This document shows, in pieces, positions 26,510 through 35,799 of a stretch of DNA of 64,000 nucleotides. The notes beneath the pieces were generated by a model. It searched no databases. It worked only from the letters and a program-made list of their open reading frames with translations, and was not told the origin of the DNA. Position 1 is the stretch's first letter, and each line of letters begins with the position of its first letter. Origin of the DNA: Hanstruepera flava (GTDB taxonomy: Bacteria; Bacteroidota; Bacteroidia; Flavobacteriales; Flavobacteriaceae); contig NZ_JALJCW010000002.1 of the NCBI RefSeq assembly GCF_023634025.1, positions 248,001 to 312,000 on the forward strand, given 5' to 3'. The position numbers were made by a program, and so were the translations under genes.

Positions 26510-28156
26510 TTGAAAATTAAGTCATACATATTATTTGTTTTTTTCGTATTGCAGACCTGTTATGTAATAGGTCAAAACGATGAAACTTATGATATTATAG
26601 TTGAAGGTGTTAATGCCATGATGGAGGGCAATTACAGTGAATCTTTGGAATTGCTAACTAAAGCTCGAGTACAGGCCGAAGAGAATGAAGATTACACCAA
26701 TCAATTTGTAGCCATTAATAATATTGGTTTAAACTATCATAAACTACTCGATAATAATGAAGCTTTAGAGTATTATTTGGAGTCCTATAAAATTGCTATT
26801 AAGGAATTGGATTATAGCTACGAAATGACCTCCTTAAATAATATAGCCATACTGTATTCGCAAGAGAATGATTCAGACAAGGCTATTGAGTATTTTCAAA
26901 AGGCTTACGATTTAGCTTTAGTTCCAAAAGACAAATCAAAAAAAGGAATCTACGCCATTAATTTAGCACAAGTTTACCATGACATTGGGCAACCAAAAAT
27001 TGCAATGCCCTACATTAAAGAGGCCATAAAACTTTTAGATGACGATCCTGATTATCTTCTTGAGGCAGAAGCTCTAGAGGCTGTATTATTACATACACTT
27101 GGTAAAGAACAAGAGTCTGAAAAGTTGATAAACGAACTCATGCCCAAGTTGGACGGCAATCGTTATGCCGAAACACGCGTGGTACTTTTACTAACCTTGG
27201 CAAAAATTGAAAACGCCAAAAACAATTGGAGCGATGCTTTAGCATTAGGGAATAGCGCTTTAAAACAGCAACCCATTAATTTAGAAACCAAATACAAGAT
27301 TTATAGTTTAATACATAACTATAGTGAACAAGTAAACGACTATCCTCAAGCTTTAAAGGCTATGGATAGTATGCTACAATTAAAACAGGAGATATACGAC
27401 CTTCAAAATAGTAGACAATATCAAGCCAATAAGGTAAAGTTTGAGGTGCTGAATTATGAAACCCAATTAAACGAAGGTCGCCAACGTATTAAATCGCAAA
27501 AACGGCTAATACTTATTCTGGCTATTAGTTCTTTCCTTGTTATTTTTCTATTGCTATGGTCTTTAAGGTTAAGTCGTATAAAAAATAAACAGCGTAAAGA
27601 TTTATTAGCGAGACAGGAAAAAATATTGAATTTAGAATTGGAAAACGAAAAGGCCAATAATTTAATTCTAGAAAAACAACTCAAGGAAAACGAAACCAAA
27701 TTGTTGTTGGAACAAGAACAGCACAAACGTGAAATTGAATCCAAAAACAGAAAGCTTTCAGCTAAAGCTTTGTATTTAATAGATCGTAATCGTTTGGTTG
27801 AAACTATTATCCAGGATTTGGAGCAATCTGATAAAATTAAACCGAGTAGGGAAGTAACAGGTCATATTAGACGTTTAAAAGGTTTGCTTAAAAGCGACGA
27901 GGAATGGGAAAATTTTGTTCAGTATTTTGATGAGGTTAACCATGGTTTGTTAAATCGCCTTAAAGACAAGCATGAAAATTTAAACGCTAATGATATTCGT
28001 TTTATTTCGTATTTATATATGAATTTATCTATGAAAGAAATAGCCTCAATAATGAATATTACACCAGAGGCTTGTAGAAAACGAAAGGAACGTATCTCCA
28101 AAAAAATTGAGCTTACCGAAAACGAAGATTTGTACACCTACATCTCACAAATATAG
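26510..28156 (+). CDS. TPR sensor with membrane helix and C-terminal LuxR-like HTH
   Basis: 548 residues. Signal sequence (LFVFFVLQTCYVIGQ), then at least four TPR units in the periplasm (residues about 25-290). One membrane helix (LILILAISSFLVIFLLLWSL, about 329-348), a long coiled coil (about 355-410), and a C-terminal HTH (DIRFISYLYMNLSMKEIASI...ACRKRKERISKKIEL) follow. This one-protein layout is common in Flavobacteriia and presumably links a periplasmic signal to cytoplasmic DNA binding. Start is TTG at 26510. Targets unknown; the divergent beta-barrel/PCMD pair and the T9SS gene are neighbours. Confidence 0.8.
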   Translation: MKIKSYILFVFFVLQTCYVIGQNDETYDIIVEGVNAMMEGNYSESLELLTKARVQAEENEDYTNQFVAINNIGLNYHKLLDNNEALEYYLESYKIAIKELDYSYEMTSLNNIAILYSQENDSDKAIEYFQKAYDLALVPKDKSKKGIYAINLAQVYHDIGQPKIAMPYIKEAIKLLDDDPDYLLEAEALEAVLLHTLGKEQESEKLINELMPKLDGNRYAETRVVLLLTLAKIENAKNNWSDALALGNSALKQQPINLETKYKIYSLIHNYSEQVNDYPQALKAMDSMLQLKQEIYDLQNSRQYQANKVKFEVLNYETQLNEGRQRIKSQKRLILILAISSFLVIFLLLWSLRLSRIKNKQRKDLLARQEKILNLELENEKANNLILEKQLKENETKLLLEQEQHKREIESKNRKLSAKALYLIDRNRLVETIIQDLEQSDKIKPSREVTGHIRRLKGLLKSDEEWENFVQYFDEVNHGLLNRLKDKHENLNANDIRFISYLYMNLSMKEIASIMNITPEACRKRKERISKKIELTENEDLYTYISQI

Positions 28157-28263
28157 ACTGCATCACGTTTTTTATGTATTATGTCACGTTTTGTCCGACT
28201 TAAAATTCGGCAATAACGACTTGATTTGTTGACTTTTGTAAAAAATCTTTAAATCACAACACA

Positions 28264-30591
28264 ATGAAAAAAAAGTACACAATGAAAAAGTTTAAATCAC
28301 TTGTTGTAGCTTGTTTAATGTTGGGAACTCTATTTTCCTTTGCACAAGTAACATCAATTACTTCTGATGAGTATGGACGTATATTTGATGTGGTCTATGA
28401 CCAGAATACAGAAAACAAATTATACGCGGCAACCCTGAATAACCATATTCTGGTATCTCATGATAATGGCGTGACCTGGGAATTGTTTTATTCTGTTTCT
28501 TTAGGACAAATAGCAGAGTTGCAAACGCTTAATAATACACACTTAAGTTTTTATTTAAGAAATACTGGCTACGAGGATTATAACACCGTTTATTTGATAG
28601 ATTTAAACACCCTTGCTTTAACATCCATTGACAGACCTGTCAATGGATCGGCTGAAGTGTCTTGGGCAACAGGATATAGTATCTACGAAAATGACACCGA
28701 TATTATGCTTTATAAGCAGACGTATATGATTGGTTTTGATAGTTATGACAGTGTGTATTATACTACGGATGGTGGAACCACATGGACTTTGGTTTATGAT
28801 GAAATAGTTAATAATCTTATTTCTGTAGATAAAGTTTTAATTAGCTATGACGATCCAAACCTTTTATTTGTAACTAGAGGAAACGGTGCCAATGGTGTAA
28901 ATGGAGGGCTTTTGGTAAGTACGGATGCTGGAGCCAACTGGACAGAACATTATGCAACAATAAACATAAGAGGGATAGCTGTAGACCCAAACAATGCAGA
29001 TCATTGGATGATAGGTACAGATCCAGGATGGGGAGAGCAAGTAGCGGTTTACCAAACATTGGATGCAGGTGCGAATTGGACTGAATTAGCCATTCCTTTT
29101 GATGATTATTCACTTCAAGAACTTAATGAGGTTATTTTTCACCCTGCAATTCCAAACAAAATTTATCTTTTAGAGACTAACGAAATAGCTATAAGTTCTG
29201 ATGGTGGAGCAAACTGGTCAGTGCAATGGTTTGATGTAGGTTTGCCTGAAACAGATTACTTCTATGGTCTATCAGCTACTTTTAATCCCAATGATAATGA
29301 TGAAGTTATTTACACCAGTAACTGGTACCCATTCCGTTCAACAGATGGTGGCGTAACCCTGTCTAGAATGTTCTCGCCTTATGGCTTTACTTCTGCTGTA
29401 GGATTATCTCCAGACAATGGATCGGATGACCCATACCTTTATTATGGAGCCAAAGGTGGTTTTATTGCTAGAAACTTAAACACGTCGGTAGAGACCACAT
29501 ACAATGTGCAACAAATTGATTACGTGAGTAATGATGGTGGTAGTTATTTTGTAGATGAAAACCAGTATGGTCGCGTATTTAGTGCTGTTGGTGGTTTTAG
29601 TGGAAACGCCTTAAGCGTCAGTACAGACCATGGTCAATCGTTTCATACGTTTTATAATTTCTTCGACCCACTTGTAACTTTAGTTCCAGACCCTGTAAAT
29701 ACAAACGAAGTATGGGTAGCTTTTGATTCTTGGGGTTCAGCTATAGCACAAATAGTTGATGTAACCAGTACAGACCCTTGGGCACCTACCATTACGTATG
29801 TAACATTGCCTGCTACAGGTAGAATTAATTCTATGTGGATAAACCCTAGTAATAATCAAGAAGTTTTAATAAGTCAAGGTGGCGAAATTTGGTCTACAAC
29901 AGATCGTGGAACCAACTGGACTAATTCAAGTACAGGTTTAACGCTTGACCCAACTTCTGGAAGTATTTTTGATATTGTTCAAAGTCCTAATGATCCTAAT
30001 GAATTTACATTAGCAACTTCAAATGGTGTTTGGAAATCTACAGATCATTATGCCAATTGGGTACACGTACTTAATACGAATGATGCGAGTAGAGTGCTAT
30101 ACGATCCAAACCACCCTGAAGTAATGGTAGCAACAGTATATTCAACTTTAGATGCTCAAGCCACTATTTTCCATTCAGAAGATTATGGTACTACCTGGAC
30201 TATGGTGCCTTATCAGAACATAGGTTATACGCAATCGTACCAAATGGCCATTGATTTTAACGGTACAGGTTTTAAGGCTTTTATGTCTACACCAGATTTA
30301 GGTATTATTACTTACGATGTATCGTACATGACTTTAAGTGTCGATACACCAACTTTAGACACCACCGAATTGTTAATTTACCCGAACCCGGTTAAAGATG
30401 TTATGAATATCGCTTTACAGCCAGGTATTCAGGCAAAATCTGTTGTTATCTATAATATGTTGGGTGCTCAAGTTAAACAAGCTAACCAAGCATCACAGAT
30501 AGATATATCTGATTTAAATTCAGGAATATATTTAGTTAAAGTTACTGATAGCGAGGGAAGAGATGTCGTTAAGCGCATTATAAAAAGATAG
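28264..30591 (+). CDS. T9SS-secreted protein with sortilin-like Asp-box (BNR) repeats
   Basis: 775 residues. Signal peptide (SLVVACLMLGTLFSFAQ), then a beta-propeller with many Asp-box repeats of the S-x-D-x-G-x-x-W type (STDAGANWTE, SSDGGANWSV, TTDRGTNWTN, SEDYGTTWTM), spread over residues about 60-680. The C-terminal type A sorting domain is LLIYPNPVKDVMNI...VVIYNMLGAQV...SGIYLVKVTDSEG...KRIIKR. It is exported by the Sec system, then by T9SS to the surface or medium. A second ATG at 28282 is an equally good start. Ligand unknown; Asp-box propellers bind glycans or proteins. Confidence 0.88.
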   Translation: MKKKYTMKKFKSLVVACLMLGTLFSFAQVTSITSDEYGRIFDVVYDQNTENKLYAATLNNHILVSHDNGVTWELFYSVSLGQIAELQTLNNTHLSFYLRNTGYEDYNTVYLIDLNTLALTSIDRPVNGSAEVSWATGYSIYENDTDIMLYKQTYMIGFDSYDSVYYTTDGGTTWTLVYDEIVNNLISVDKVLISYDDPNLLFVTRGNGANGVNGGLLVSTDAGANWTEHYATINIRGIAVDPNNADHWMIGTDPGWGEQVAVYQTLDAGANWTELAIPFDDYSLQELNEVIFHPAIPNKIYLLETNEIAISSDGGANWSVQWFDVGLPETDYFYGLSATFNPNDNDEVIYTSNWYPFRSTDGGVTLSRMFSPYGFTSAVGLSPDNGSDDPYLYYGAKGGFIARNLNTSVETTYNVQQIDYVSNDGGSYFVDENQYGRVFSAVGGFSGNALSVSTDHGQSFHTFYNFFDPLVTLVPDPVNTNEVWVAFDSWGSAIAQIVDVTSTDPWAPTITYVTLPATGRINSMWINPSNNQEVLISQGGEIWSTTDRGTNWTNSSTGLTLDPTSGSIFDIVQSPNDPNEFTLATSNGVWKSTDHYANWVHVLNTNDASRVLYDPNHPEVMVATVYSTLDAQATIFHSEDYGTTWTMVPYQNIGYTQSYQMAIDFNGTGFKAFMSTPDLGIITYDVSYMTLSVDTPTLDTTELLIYPNPVKDVMNIALQPGIQAKSVVIYNMLGAQVKQANQASQIDISDLNSGIYLVKVTDSEGRDVVKRIIKR

Positions 30592-30634
30592 TTTTAGGTT
30601 AACTAGCCAGCCAATATTTGGTTAATTTTTGAAG

Positions 30635-30660
30635 AGCCCAGCATTATGTTGGGCTTTTCT
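30635..30660 (+). terminator. terminator after the Asp-box T9SS gene
   Basis: Stem AGCCCA / TGGGCT (30635-30640, 30650-30655) with a 9-base loop and a T-rich tail. A diverged copy of this hairpin with its upstream sequence recurs at 41371-41405. Confidence 0.75.
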
Positions 30661-30790
30661 TTCTTTCTTTTTAAGATATATTTGTTAAAGTTTATAATTA
30701 ACTATTTTAGTGAATAGAACACGATCTTTAAAACATTCATAAATTGTTTGATTTTTGTATACGAATTCTGTGAATCTTAATGTTTTTAAT

Positions 30791-31501
30791 ATGAAAAAAT
30801 ACTTTTTAATTATTACTTTCTTACTAGTAGGTATAACAGCTCAATCTCAAATATTAATTTCGTTATTATTAGGAGATAAATTAAATTCTGATGGTCTGGA
30901 GTTTGGTTTAGAAACAGGCTTTAATTGGTCGAATATTTCCAATTTAGATAGTTCTAAATCTTTGGCAACATGGAATCTTGGTTTTTATTTTGATATCCGA
31001 ATGAAGAATCAGTGGTATCTCTATACAGGTGTTTTGGCAAAATCTAATTTGGGACTTCATAAGCTAACAACAGCTGATCTTGAGTTGCTTGATGCCACCA
31101 TTTACGAGGAAAAAGGTGATTACAGTCAAAAAATGAATTATTTTTTAGTTCCAGCACTCGCAAAATACAAGTTTGATAATTATATGTATGTTGAAGGTGG
31201 ACCTCAATTTGGATTAATGTATAAATCTTGGATAGAATATAATTCTGATGAGGGTGGTAAAGAAGCAAAAATTAAAGAATTCAATAAAGATATGATCAAC
31301 AAGTTTGATGCAGGTTTTACTTTTGGTCTTGGCTACAATATAGGTAAAGGTAAAGGCATGACTATTGGTGCTAAATATTATTTTGGTTTAATTGATGTTT
31401 ATAAAGACATAAGCGGTACAAAGAACAATTCACTATTTTTAAAAGTTAACATTCCTATTGGAGCTGGAAAAAAAAGTGAATCTGTAAAAAAAAATGAATA
31501 A
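30791..31501 (+). CDS. outer-membrane beta-barrel (porin-like) protein
   Basis: About 236 residues starting MKKYFLIITFLLVGITAQSQ, a clean signal peptide; a longer open frame from a TTG at 30755 would add residues before it and is not favoured. The mature protein has the alternating strands of a small barrel (GLEFGLETGFNWSN, WYLYTGVLAKSN, FDAGFTFGLGYNIGKG) like the PorT-type outer-membrane beta-barrel group. It is the first gene after the T9SS gene terminator and precedes the TetR gene by about 60 bases. Confidence 0.7.
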   Translation: MKKYFLIITFLLVGITAQSQILISLLLGDKLNSDGLEFGLETGFNWSNISNLDSSKSLATWNLGFYFDIRMKNQWYLYTGVLAKSNLGLHKLTTADLELLDATIYEEKGDYSQKMNYFLVPALAKYKFDNYMYVEGGPQFGLMYKSWIEYNSDEGGKEAKIKEFNKDMINKFDAGFTFGLGYNIGKGKGMTIGAKYYFGLIDVYKDISGTKNNSLFLKVNIPIGAGKKSESVKKNE

Positions 31502-31548
31502 TACTATTTACCATAAAGTAAATTTGGTTCTACACTTTTGTATTTACT

Positions 31549-31560
31549 GATAACAAATTT
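31549..31560 (+). promoter_or_regulatory. candidate TetR operator at its own start codon
   Basis: GATAACAAATTT lies directly before the tetR-type start codon and extends into the 10-base palindrome ACAAATTTGT (31553-31562). The same 12 bases occur as AAATTTGTTATC at 32216-32227 before the sulfatase operon. Autoregulation is inferred from this shared word. Confidence 0.4.
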
Positions 31561-31563
31561 GTG

Positions 31564-32124
31564 ATGGAAAGAAATAAAAAATATATAGAATGGATTGATG
31601 CTGCTTATGAGGAATTTGCAATTAATGGACCTAATTTCAGTTTAAAGGCACTATCTAAAAAATATCACCTTCCTAGAGCAACTTTTTATTACTATTTTAA
31701 TAATAAAGAGCAATTGATAGAAGAACTTTTAAAAGAACATTCTCGCCTGAATGAAAATTTTCAATCAGAAATAGTAAAATTAAAAATATTAATGCCAGAT
31801 CTTTACAAGATTATGTTCAGATTTAAGATGGCTGTCAGATTTCATCAGCAATTGCTTCGTAACGCGCATATTAAAGAATTTTTTGAAGTATATAGTAATT
31901 TTAATCAAAGCTCGATTAAAATATTATTACCATTAATAAAACCTCACTTTGGCGGAAATTTTACTGACAAAGAAATTCATCAATTTTATAATACGCTAAC
32001 AGATGCGTGGTACTCAAAATTGAATTTTTCCGATTTCAGTGTTGATTACCTAAATTCTTTAGCTGAAGAAATTATGAATAACACTATCGGTTTATATCAA
32101 AACAATCCGCAAAACAGAAGCTGA
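31564..32124 (+). CDS. TetR/AcrR-family transcriptional regulator
   Basis: About 186 residues. The N-terminal HTH reads FSLKALSKKYHLPRATFYYYFNNKEQLIEELL, the canonical TetR recognition helix ending YYYF. The C-terminal ligand-binding half is all-helical and not assignable. ATG at 31564 is preferred over the GTG at 31561. It sits upstream of the six-gene sulfatase/DUF1254 run in the same direction and is the obvious local regulator. The inducer is unknown. Confidence 0.85.
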   Translation: MERNKKYIEWIDAAYEEFAINGPNFSLKALSKKYHLPRATFYYYFNNKEQLIEELLKEHSRLNENFQSEIVKLKILMPDLYKIMFRFKMAVRFHQQLLRNAHIKEFFEVYSNFNQSSIKILLPLIKPHFGGNFTDKEIHQFYNTLTDAWYSKLNFSDFSVDYLNSLAEEIMNNTIGLYQNNPQNRS

Positions 32125-32214
32125 TAGTTTCCTTTCTAAAGCCTTTAAATTGGTTTCGAATTAATTATTACCGGAACCTGACACCCTTGTCTAAAATTCT
32201 TTGTCCTAATTCAG

Positions 32215-32227
32215 TAAATTTGTTATC
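32215..32227 (+). promoter_or_regulatory. candidate -7 element with overlapping TetR operator, sulfatase operon
   Basis: TAAATTTG (32215-32222) is an exact TAnnTTTG box, and AAATTTGTTATC (32216-32227) is the reverse complement of the motif at the tetR-type start. A repressor bound here would cover the promoter. TTG triplets upstream are at 11 and 25 bases, neither ideal. Confidence 0.4.
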
Positions 32228-32257
32228 GTCAGTCAAAAAAACTTTAACTTATTGTAC

Positions 32258-33328
32258 ATGAAAATAAAGTTATTTACCCTATTCATTTTTATAATTTTTG
32301 GTGTTTATCATACGAATGCTCAAGATGATCTTAAAATAATGTCGAGAACCGATTCGATTTTTTTTAGTAAACCCTATCCTTACATTTTACCAATTCTTGG
32401 GGATAAAGCACATAATACCAAAGTAAGGATGCCCTTACCTATAGGAGTTATGTTTAACGCACTTGTTGGCACTCAATATTTATCACTTGACAATATGCAA
32501 TTAGGGTTTGGCAATGTAAATAGTCCTGACAATCCAGAAATGATTGACCTAAGCGAATTTGTGACCTTTGAAGATATTACTGCACAAACCTCGACCTATA
32601 ATTTAAGATTTGATACGTGGGTTCTACCTTTTTTAAATGTCTACGGTATTGTTGGAAAAACCAAAAAAGCCGATATAAGCGTTACGCTCATAGACCCGAT
32701 ACCATTGAGCGTCACCACCGAAGTTAGTGGTACCTACGTTGGTTATGGTATGATGGCCGCAGGAGCGGTAGGTCCATTGTTTATCTCGCTGGACGCAAAC
32801 CAAACTTATAGCTTTAACCCTAGACTAGATGACCCTGCTAAAGTGTCCATTGCCGGACTGCGAACAGGTCCTGTATTTAAGTTCAAGAATAATCCTAAAA
32901 TGAATATTACGCTATGGGCTGGAGCGATGTATACTAATTTTAATAGTGAAACTGTAGGCTCTATAAGAGCAACTGAATTAGCGCCTGATGCCCCAGCACG
33001 AATTGATGAAATGATTACCAATTTAAATGATTGGTATGATAATTTAAGCCCAGCGGATCAACTTAAATATTATATTCCTTATACCAAGCTAAACAATGGT
33101 CTTGAGAATCTACAAGATTCTGTTAACAATGGCTACATCCGGTATTCCTTTGATAAGAAAATAAACAACCCTTGGAACATGCTAATTGGGGCGCAGTGGC
33201 AAATAAATTACCGATGGCAAGTAAGGGCCGAAGCGCAATTCCTTGGAGATCGTACAGCAGGTTTATTCTCATTAAACTATAGGTTTGGCATTAAAGGAAA
33301 AAACTGGTTTTCCAAAAGAAATCAATAA
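32258..33328 (+). CDS. predicted outer-membrane protein, first gene of the sulfatase operon
   Basis: About 356 residues starting MKIKLFTLFIFIIFGVYHTNAQ (signal peptide); a TTG two codons earlier is less likely. The mature part has repeated amphipathic strands (TYNLRFDTWVLPFLNVYGIVG, KMNITLWAGAMYTNF, YRWQVRAEAQFLGD) and ends in a barrel-like terminus (LFSLNYRFGIKGKNWF). No named domain was recognised. Nineteen bases separate it from the sulfatase gene, so it is likely the outer-membrane component of that pathway. Confidence 0.65.
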   Translation: MKIKLFTLFIFIIFGVYHTNAQDDLKIMSRTDSIFFSKPYPYILPILGDKAHNTKVRMPLPIGVMFNALVGTQYLSLDNMQLGFGNVNSPDNPEMIDLSEFVTFEDITAQTSTYNLRFDTWVLPFLNVYGIVGKTKKADISVTLIDPIPLSVTTEVSGTYVGYGMMAAGAVGPLFISLDANQTYSFNPRLDDPAKVSIAGLRTGPVFKFKNNPKMNITLWAGAMYTNFNSETVGSIRATELAPDAPARIDEMITNLNDWYDNLSPADQLKYYIPYTKLNNGLENLQDSVNNGYIRYSFDKKINNPWNMLIGAQWQINYRWQVRAEAQFLGDRTAGLFSLNYRFGIKGKNWFSKRNQ

Positions 33329-33347
33329 AAACTTAACTTGATAAAAA

Positions 33348-35768
33348 ATGAATCTTCTTTTAAAAACAAAAAACAACAATCCCTTAACTTGGATTTTATT
33401 TGTAATTGTTAGCCTATTCTTTGCTTGCGAGCAAAACCATGAGCAGAATAAGGTAATGGAAACCGAGCATGAAGGAGCTGTTTTACCATTTGATGAACCT
33501 GCTTCTTCTAGTGTCACAGGAAAGACTTTGGCAGACTCTAAACATCAATGGCGGCAAGCAGAAAATCACTTACCAGCAGACGCTCCTAATATTGTAATTT
33601 TTATGACTGATGATGCTGGTTTTGCCAATCCAAGTGCCTTTGGCGGCCCCATTCACACACCAACTATGGAGCGTTTGGCTGAAACAGGTATTTCTTATAA
33701 TGCTTTTCATACTACTGCTATGTGTTCACCAACAAGGGCATCCTTACTCACAGGTCGCAATCATCATAGAGTAGCGGCAGGTCAAATAGCCGAGTTGGCA
33801 TCAGACTGGGATGGGTATTTAGGCAAAATACCAAAATCCACCGCTACGTTTGCCCAAGTTTTGTCTTATTATGGGTACAACACAGCAGCGTTTGGTAAAT
33901 GGCATAACACGCCTATTACAGATCTAACCAAACTGGGGCCTTTTGACCGTTATCCTACAGGATTAGGATTTGATTACTTTTACGGTTTCCTTGCAGGTGA
34001 AACTTCACAGTATGAACCACGTTTGTTTGAAAATACCAATCCTATCGAGCCTCCTCATGATCCAAGCTATCACCTTACGGAAGACATGGCAGAAAAAGCC
34101 ATTACATGGATGCGAACCAACAGAACAGTAACTCCCGATAAACCATTTTTCCTTTATTTCACCCCTGGAGCCGTTCATGGCCCACATCAAATTTTTAAGG
34201 AATGGGCAGATAAATATGACGGAAAATTTGACGAAGGTTGGGAAGCATTGCGCGACATGACTTTTGAGAAACAAAAAGATATGGGTTGGATTCCACAAGA
34301 TGCTGTACTAAACCCATTGGCAAAAGGTATGCAAAAATGGGATGACGTGCCTCAATCCCAACGTGAATTCCAAAGTCGTTTGATGGAAATTTATGCGGGC
34401 TTTTTAGAGCATACTGACACACAATATGGAAAAATTGTCGATGAATTAGAGCAACAAGGTTTGTTGGAAAACACTTTAATCATTTATATCAACTCTGATA
34501 ATGGTCCTTCAGCCGAGGGAATGAATGGTACCATTAGTGAGCTATTGGCACAAAATGCCATGCCTTCTACTACCGAACAACAATTGGAAGTGCTTAATCG
34601 CGATTATGGAGGCATGGAAGCTTTAGGTGGGCCACAACTAGATATCATGTATCACCATGGATGGGCTTATGCAGGGGCATCACCCTTTCAGGGAACAAAA
34701 CTTGTAGCTGCTCACTTGGGTGGCACACGAACTCCCATGGTCATTTCTTGGCCTAAAAAAATAAAGCATGACGGTAAAGTACGTTCGCAATTTCATCATG
34801 TGAACGACATTGCTTCTACCATCTACGACATTTTAGACATTACACCGCCTAAAATTGTAAACGGTGTAGAACAACAACCACTGGATGGAACATCCATGGT
34901 TTATACCTTTGATAATGCAGATGCAAAAACTACTAAAGGTGTACAGTATTTTGAAATTCTTGGCAGTAGAGGTATTTACCATGACGGATGGTTCGCAGGA
35001 ACATTTGGTCCTAAAATGCCTTGGTCAACAGACCCAACAGGTATTATAAACTGGGAGCCTGAAAAAGAGGAGTGGGAACTTTACAATTTGAATGAAGATT
35101 ATTCACAAGCTGAAAATTTAGCAGATAAAAACCCAGAAAAGCTTGAAGAGCTGAAGGCTATATTTGACAAAGAGGCAACTGATAATCTTGTGTATCCAAT
35201 TGGAGCTTCATTTTATACCGCTTTTTACAGCCCAAGCGAACTACCTTCTTCTCCACTAACAGAATGGTCGTTTTATGAAGGTCAGGACCGTATCCCAGAA
35301 GCTATGGCTCCTAAATTTGTCAGTGGACGTTCTACTTTAGCCATTATTGATGCTGAAATCAGTAATAATACAGAAGGCGTTCTTTTTGCTTTGGGTGGTA
35401 TTTCCTCTGGTTTTACGGTCTATATGGATAAGGGTTTTTTAAAGGCAGAATACAATGCGATGACTCTAAACCGATATAAAATAGCGTCCAAATCAACTAT
35501 TCCAACTGGCAAAGTAAAGATTGAGGTAGAAACCAAATACGATTCAAAAGAACGGATGGCACCAGCTACTCTTACGTTAAAAATAAATGGTGAGAAAATA
35601 GGGCAAGGGCGTATTGAAAGGTCTGTTCCTGCATTGCATACGGCTTCAGAAACTTTTGATGTAGGTGTTGATTTAGGTTCTCCTGTATCTTTGGATTACT
35701 TTGACCGAGCGCCGTTCCGCTTTAACGGTAAAATTGAAAAAATTAATATAAAGTATATTGATGAATAA
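33348..35768 (+). CDS. sulfatase (arylsulfatase-type) lipoprotein
   Basis: 806 residues. Lipoprotein signal ends SLFFAC (Cys27). The type I sulfatase domain has the first metal site MTDDAG (Asp88-Asp89) and the formylglycine motif CSPTRASLLTG with Cys126. PGAVHGPHQ and NSDNGPSAEG complete the alkaline-phosphatase-like active site. A long beta-rich C-terminal extension (from about residue 590) matches the roughly 780-residue AtsA-type sulfatases rather than the 500-residue ones. It hydrolyses a sulfate ester, in the periplasm or at the surface, and needs a formylglycine-generating enzyme not seen in this window. Substrate unknown. Confidence 0.9.
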   Translation: MNLLLKTKNNNPLTWILFVIVSLFFACEQNHEQNKVMETEHEGAVLPFDEPASSSVTGKTLADSKHQWRQAENHLPADAPNIVIFMTDDAGFANPSAFGGPIHTPTMERLAETGISYNAFHTTAMCSPTRASLLTGRNHHRVAAGQIAELASDWDGYLGKIPKSTATFAQVLSYYGYNTAAFGKWHNTPITDLTKLGPFDRYPTGLGFDYFYGFLAGETSQYEPRLFENTNPIEPPHDPSYHLTEDMAEKAITWMRTNRTVTPDKPFFLYFTPGAVHGPHQIFKEWADKYDGKFDEGWEALRDMTFEKQKDMGWIPQDAVLNPLAKGMQKWDDVPQSQREFQSRLMEIYAGFLEHTDTQYGKIVDELEQQGLLENTLIIYINSDNGPSAEGMNGTISELLAQNAMPSTTEQQLEVLNRDYGGMEALGGPQLDIMYHHGWAYAGASPFQGTKLVAAHLGGTRTPMVISWPKKIKHDGKVRSQFHHVNDIASTIYDILDITPPKIVNGVEQQPLDGTSMVYTFDNADAKTTKGVQYFEILGSRGIYHDGWFAGTFGPKMPWSTDPTGIINWEPEKEEWELYNLNEDYSQAENLADKNPEKLEELKAIFDKEATDNLVYPIGASFYTAFYSPSELPSSPLTEWSFYEGQDRIPEAMAPKFVSGRSTLAIIDAEISNNTEGVLFALGGISSGFTVYMDKGFLKAEYNAMTLNRYKIASKSTIPTGKVKIEVETKYDSKERMAPATLTLKINGEKIGQGRIERSVPALHTASETFDVGVDLGSPVSLDYFDRAPFRFNGKIEKINIKYIDE

Positions 35769-35799
35769 AAAATTAAATATGAATATATAACCAATCAAA

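Noticed and set aside
28874-29113. Minus-strand frames inside the Asp-box T9SS gene
   Set aside because: They mirror the Asp-box repeats on the opposite strand and disappear when the repeats are accounted for.
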